This document shows, piece after piece, positions 60,840 to 64,000 of a stretch of 64,000 nt of DNA. This stretch comes from Ignavibacteriales bacterium (GTDB taxonomy: Bacteria; Bacteroidota; Ignavibacteria; Ignavibacteriales; Melioribacteraceae). The stretch spans positions 217,056-281,055 of the forward strand of contig JAIOYW010000003.1 in the NCBI GenBank assembly GCA_021740915.1, written 5' to 3'. The position numbers were made by a program, and so were the translations under genes. Numbering within the stretch: position 1 is the stretch's first letter; each line of letters begins with the position of its first letter. The notes beneath the pieces were generated by a model. The model was not told the origin of the DNA, did no database searches, and saw only the letters and a list, made by a program, of their open reading frames with translations.

Positions 60840-61520
60840 ATGAAAAAGTTAATTGTAGTATCGATAGTTATTCTACTTTTTATTTCGTGTAATAATGAGG
60901 AAAATATCGTAGGTAATGATAATTCCGGTTTTGCGCTAAGTGGAAAAATTATTAATTGGGATTTAGGCGAGGGGAAAATTATTGAATTTGTACCACTTCG
61001 GGGAAGTGGCGGTGGGCCGGATCCAATATATACAGGAAATTTTGGAAATTGCGTAATATCGACTGATGGTTCTTTTAGTATACTTCTTAAAGCTCCGCCG
61101 GAAGATTTTTTTACGGTATCTTCTCAAAAAAATTGTGGGCTACTGGGTCAAGATTCCTCCTTATCATATATAAAAGATGCTGCCGTTGTATTCTTATCAG
61201 TAATAGATAATAATTCTATGTTTTTAGGGGATGTTATTTATAGCAATCGTTCCCGTTTTTTTTTCGACGATTCTTCAAATATTGGTGATTTTTTTATGGG
61301 ATTAGAGTGGATTGATCGGGATTATAATTTTCAAAAGACAATAGTTTATTCTGATTCATTAGACGGTCAGTTATTTACTCAAACAATCATTTACGATCTC
61401 CAGCTAAAAAAGGGCTGGAACAAATATTTTGTTAAACTATTGGGATTAGGTACTGATTTTAGAACCACCAGCATTACTCTGACAGAACCATCCGGCGGGA
61501 AGTGGTATTATCTTCATTAA
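60840..61520 (+). CDS. Lipoprotein, function unknown (paralogue pair, member 1)
   Basis: The protein has about 226 residues from ATG 60840 with GGAG seven bases upstream. The signal MKKLIVVSIVILLFISC ends in a lipobox-like FISC. The mature part begins with a SGKIINWDLGEGKIIEF strand motif and ends with DLQLKKGWNKYFVKLLGLG and TEPSGGKWYYLH. These elements also occur in the next protein (NWTLGSDYKI, DIHLKEGWNKYYIKL, TEPAGGKWYL), so the two are diverged tandem duplicates. I do not recognise a family. The first half resembles carboxypeptidase-regulatory beta-sandwiches only loosely. Confidence 0.75.
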   Translation: MKKLIVVSIVILLFISCNNEENIVGNDNSGFALSGKIINWDLGEGKIIEFVPLRGSGGGPDPIYTGNFGNCVISTDGSFSILLKAPPEDFFTVSSQKNCGLLGQDSSLSYIKDAAVVFLSVIDNNSMFLGDVIYSNRSRFFFDDSSNIGDFFMGLEWIDRDYNFQKTIVYSDSLDGQLFTQTIIYDLQLKKGWNKYFVKLLGLGTDFRTTSITLTEPSGGKWYYLH

Positions 61521-61562
61521 CAAATTAATTATATGTATTGTACTAAAAAAAAGGCAGCAGTT

Positions 61563-62252
61563 ATGAAAACAAATAATTTCCTTCTTCTGGCACTATTAAT
61601 AATTTTAACGGGTTGTAACAAAGAAGAATCTAACCCGGTGTCACCAATAATAACGACATATACACTGACGGGGCATTTCGAAAATTGGACACTTGGTAGC
61701 GATTATAAAATCATTGCAACAGATTTTTTAATCTTATCTGTTGATTCTTTATGGGACCCCTTACATTTTTCAGAATCTGAAGTAAACAGTGATGGTACAT
61801 TTACTTTACATTTAGGTGAAATTACCGATTCAATAAGAGCGGAGTATTCTGGATATGAAGTAACGAATGTAAACTTTGGGTTAATGGAATCAGACACGAT
61901 TAATATTGTCAAGGATTTTGCACTCCGTACCTTCTATTTGGCATATCAAACTCAAATAAAATATTTTGCGTATTATGGAAACTCACCCAGAAGAATACTT
62001 AGCGATACAGCCAAAGCCGGGGATTTTGGTATGGGATTAGAATTTATTCCTAAAGATTATTACATAAATAAAACCGAAACTTTTACCAACTCTTCTTTTA
62101 CCAGAACGCTTACTTATGATATTCACCTAAAAGAAGGATGGAATAAGTATTATATAAAACTTGAGAGTATCAGTTCAAATTCAAGAGTAATAAAAATAAC
62201 CGGAACAGAACCGGCAGGAGGCAAATGGTATTTAACGCCTTCTCCTAATTAA
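61563..62252 (+). CDS. Lipoprotein, function unknown (paralogue pair, member 2)
   Basis: The protein has about 229 residues from ATG 61563 (MKTNNFLLLALLIILTGC); the longer frame adds a lysine-rich leader without support. Lipobox LTGC gives the lipidated cysteine. Layout and C-terminal signature (GWNKYYIKL, TEPAGGKWYLTP) match the upstream lipoprotein. The central GDFGMGLEFIPKDYYINKT parallels GDFFMGLEWIDRDYNFQKT there. It is probably cotranscribed with the two preceding lipoprotein genes (gaps of 33 and 42 bases). Confidence 0.75.
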   Translation: MKTNNFLLLALLIILTGCNKEESNPVSPIITTYTLTGHFENWTLGSDYKIIATDFLILSVDSLWDPLHFSESEVNSDGTFTLHLGEITDSIRAEYSGYEVTNVNFGLMESDTINIVKDFALRTFYLAYQTQIKYFAYYGNSPRRILSDTAKAGDFGMGLEFIPKDYYINKTETFTNSSFTRTLTYDIHLKEGWNKYYIKLESISSNSRVIKITGTEPAGGKWYLTPSPN

Positions 62253-62281
62253 TATTCGTTTTATTTAGAAGATTTAATAAT

Positions 62282-62515
62282 ATGAAAAATTATAGGGTCA
62301 ATAAAGTGAAAGCAAAAATATTGGGCTTAACTTGTAGTTTATTAATACTTGCTTCATGCAAAAAAAGGATAGTATTCCAACCCATCCTCACTTAGATGCA
62401 TTTAATTTCGTAGTTAAAGATACTAATAATAATATTCCTCCCCGGCGGAGTTTACATATACCTGATTAAAGCCGGCGCTTATCCCGAAGCGAAGAAGATG
62501 GTATTGGTTAAGTGA
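62282..62515 (+). pseudogene. Broken lipoprotein joined to a T9SS sorting-domain tail
   Basis: ATG 62282 opens a lipoprotein signal (ILGLTCSLLILASCKK) that reaches a stop after 38 codons. Adding one A to the seven-A run at 62360-62366 would extend the frame to KKDSIPTHPHLDAFNFVVKD. A different frame then encodes LPGGVYIYLIKAGAYPEAKK and ends MVLVK, the last 25 residues of a T9SS type A sorting domain, with its stop at 62513-62515. The structure indicates a frameshift plus a deletion that fused a lipoprotein start to the tail of a lost T9SS gene. Confidence 0.75.
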
Positions 62516-62567
62516 TTATTGACAGAATATATGCCAGTGTAGAGACACGCCATGGCGTGTCTCTGCG
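62489..62567. repeat. T9SS-tail-plus-hairpin repeat, copy 2
   Basis: It contains the perfect 24-base palindrome AGAGACACGCCATGGCGTGTCTCT at 62541-62564. The preceding T9SS codons and the GTGATTATTGACAGAATATA segment match copy 1 at 58920-58998. Confidence 0.82.
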
Positions 62568-62621
62568 GGCTAAAGAAGAATTAACAACCTGTAGTAATGG
62601 TTTAACGCTTTTGGTGTTTAC

Positions 62622-64000
62622 CTATTTGTTCCCTAATATTATCTCGGAGAAGTGACCTTTTTTGCTAACAAATACGACTGTATATATTTTCAGATTATCT
62701 AATCCTTTTATTTCCGGTTTTTGTAAGTATCGGCTAACTTGTTCTTTTGCTGATTCCATTGTTTTGCCAAGTTTTTTAGATTCGCCTTTCTTCAGATACT
62801 TTAATTCTATCAGGAACTGGTAATTGGGTTTATACGGCTTTCTGAACAGATACATCAGATCGGGATATTCTCCTTCTACCTCTGCTTCGCTCTTAATTAT
62901 ATAGAGCTGGGATAATGAGGCAAGAGTAATAAACAGCATTTTTACGTACTTCTCATCAAAATTCTGGTAATCTCTGTTGCTCAGTAATTCAAGAACTTTT
63001 TCTATCTCTCCTATCCATCGTTCCATATTGTTGTTTAAGGCTAAATCAATTATCGACTGCTGAAGATTACTTACATTCAAAGATATATCAAACTTATTCA
63101 TTATCTCGTCTTTGAAAAAACTCCAGTATATCTCCTTTATTACATAATTGGGTATCTTAAATTTTATTACCGCAAATTCCGCTTCTTTTATTGTGAGCAT
63201 ACCATTATAGAACAGCAGCGAAACGAAATCATCCGGAGTAAACTCACGCTCAAAACTGAATTTTTCAGTTATTACCGCAGTGGTTTCTTCTTCTGTGATA
63301 ATTTCATTTAACTTCTGCTGATGATCAGATGAATTATTGAGGTAGAAAATATTCTTTATCTTGCTGTAATCGCTTGCAATGTTGGTATCAATCAGTTTAT
63401 CGGGGTAGTTATTCCTCGGCTGGTAGGCGCTTAAGAAATACAAAACCATATTGGAATTATACATCCGAGTATCGGCAGTTCTGCTGAAAAGACTACCGTT
63501 GTAAAGTCTGTGCAGCTCAGACATCATTTCGGCTGAATTTTTAACTTCATAATATTCAAGAATAGATTTTACTTCTTCATCTGTAAAACCGAGCATCTCA
63601 TTAAATCTGAAATCGGTCGTCATATCTTTACCGATATTAAATCCACTTGTGAGACTATCGAGTGTTACCGGAGTTACACCTGTTGCAAAAAACCGGTCAA
63701 CTATTCCGCTGCCGGTGCCTGTTTTTATTACTTCATAGAATTTTCTCACATACCCGTTTCTCGATACTATCTCCTTAAATTCTGTTAACCTGAATGATAT
63801 TAATTCATTTGTGAAATGATCGTATTCATCTATGAGAATAAAAAGTTTTCCATTGCTCACTTCTCCGGCAAAGTAACCAAAAAATTTACTTAATATATCC
63901 GCAGGATTGTCATACCCGGTGATTTCCTTGAATTTATTTTCCTTGAAAATTCTATATGAATTTTGAAAGGCGATTATTCCGTCAATTACTTTCTCTTTAA
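62622..64000 (-). CDS. AAA-ATPase-like / PD-(D/E)XK nuclease family protein, N-terminus outside the window
   Basis: The reverse frame runs open to the right edge (about 459 residues visible). A GTG at 63860 is not needed as a start because in-frame coding sequence continues upstream (KEKVIDGIIAFQNSYRIFKE). Walker B is LFILIDEYDHFTNEL. Further AAA_ATPase-like (PF09820-type) features are FATGVTPVTLDSLTSGFNIG, FTDEEVKSILEYY and LHRLYNGSLFS. The C-terminal part (about 340 onward in the visible protein) matches the PD-(D/E)XK-like DUF1703 domain: YPDLMYLF, FLIELKYLKKGE and an alanine/glutamine helix. The P-loop lies beyond the window. Such proteins occur in many copies in gut and environmental Bacteroidota; their role is unknown. 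Confidence 0.88.
   Translation of the reverse strand, partial: KEKVIDGIIAFQNSYRIFKENKFKEITGYDNPADILSKFFGYFAGEVSNGKLFILIDEYDHFTNELISFRLTEFKEIVSRNGYVRKFYEVIKTGTGSGIVDRFFATGVTPVTLDSLTSGFNIGKDMTTDFRFNEMLGFTDEEVKSILEYYEVKNSAEMMSELHRLYNGSLFSRTADTRMYNSNMVLYFLSAYQPRNNYPDKLIDTNIASDYSKIKNIFYLNNSSDHQQKLNEIITEEETTAVITEKFSFEREFTPDDFVSLLFYNGMLTIKEAEFAVIKFKIPNYVIKEIYWSFFKDEIMNKFDISLNVSNLQQSIIDLALNNNMERWIGEIEKVLELLSNRDYQNFDEKYVKMLFITLASLSQLYIIKSEAEVEGEYPDLMYLFRKPYKPNYQFLIELKYLKKGESKKLGKTMESAKEQVSRYLQKPEIKGLDNLKIYTVVFVSKKGHFSEIILGNK

Noticed and set aside
63860..63860. GTG at 63860 as the start of the AAA-ATPase gene
   Set aside because: The same frame stays open to the window edge with family-like residues, and the Walker B strand would be too close to the N-terminus for a complete protein.

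Overview
The window looks like chromosome from a member of the Bacteroidota/Ignavibacteria side of the FCB group. Three observations support this. Two secreted proteins end in a type IX secretion (T9SS) sorting domain containing a YPNPFNP motif, and a broken third copy is present. A tRNA-Lys gene sits behind an exact TTG-N19-TAnnTTTG promoter, the form recognised by the primary sigma factor of Bacteroidota. Many genes lack a strong Shine-Dalgarno sequence and base composition is AT-rich. The genus cannot be named from sequence alone.

Layout. 0-3 kb: divergent pabB-like (cut by the left edge) and pabA/trpG-like genes, a Cof-type HAD phosphatase and a convergent MATE-like transporter. 3.0-3.9 kb: a gene-free repeat patch with a duplicated block of about 235 bp and several perfect hairpins. 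3.9-17.8 kb (minus strand): an envelope operon of an LPP20/PKD-like secreted protein, an NTF2-like secreted protein, a PEGA-repeat membrane protein, a 3008-residue T9SS-exported mosaic protein and an LPP20-like lipoprotein. 18-33.8 kb: an RlpA-like protein, a GT2 plus a DUF4922/GalT-like pair, a response regulator-PP2C phosphatase, an MFS transporter, a U32 peptidase-family protein, a GH13 glycosidase, and a surface-polysaccharide set (GT-B glycosyltransferase, methyltransferases, GT2, Wzx-like flippase, FkbM methyltransferase). 33.9-38.4 kb: tRNA-Lys, a small basic protein, a glycine-rich RRM protein, a methyltransferase and a PA14-containing GH3 glycosidase. 38.5-40.4 kb: a methyltransferase whose tail comes from a repeat, a BIME-like palindromic repeat array around a GIY-YIG nuclease gene, and an Rrf2 regulator. 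40.9-52.7 kb: a KdsC-like phosphatase, a metallophosphoesterase and a long plus-strand operon. 53-56.8 kb: an aminotransferase-PckA pair and an SDR. 57-64 kb: a second T9SS propeller protein, three lipoproteins, a broken lipoprotein/T9SS chimera and an AAA-ATPase/PD-(D/E)XK gene cut by the right edge.

Two systems deserve most attention. (1) The 42.5-49.7 kb operon is a nonulosonic-acid-like sugar pathway: SpsF-like cytidylyltransferase, split transketolase, class III aminotransferase, SDR, KdsC-like phosphatase and a short NeuB lacking its C-terminal antifreeze-like domain. It reads on into a diiron hydroxylase, an SMR transporter and an OlsF-type bifunctional acyltransferase, so an unusual charged sugar and a modified ornithine lipid may be made together. 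(2) The 39.3-40.0 kb array consists of paired hairpins whose 14-nt loops are exact reverse complements of each other while their stems differ. One unit is fused to the 3' end of a GIY-YIG gene, one to a fossil of that gene end and one to a methyltransferase. This resembles the REP/RAYT arrangement but with a different nuclease.

All functional calls are by eye from protein motifs; no database search was possible.
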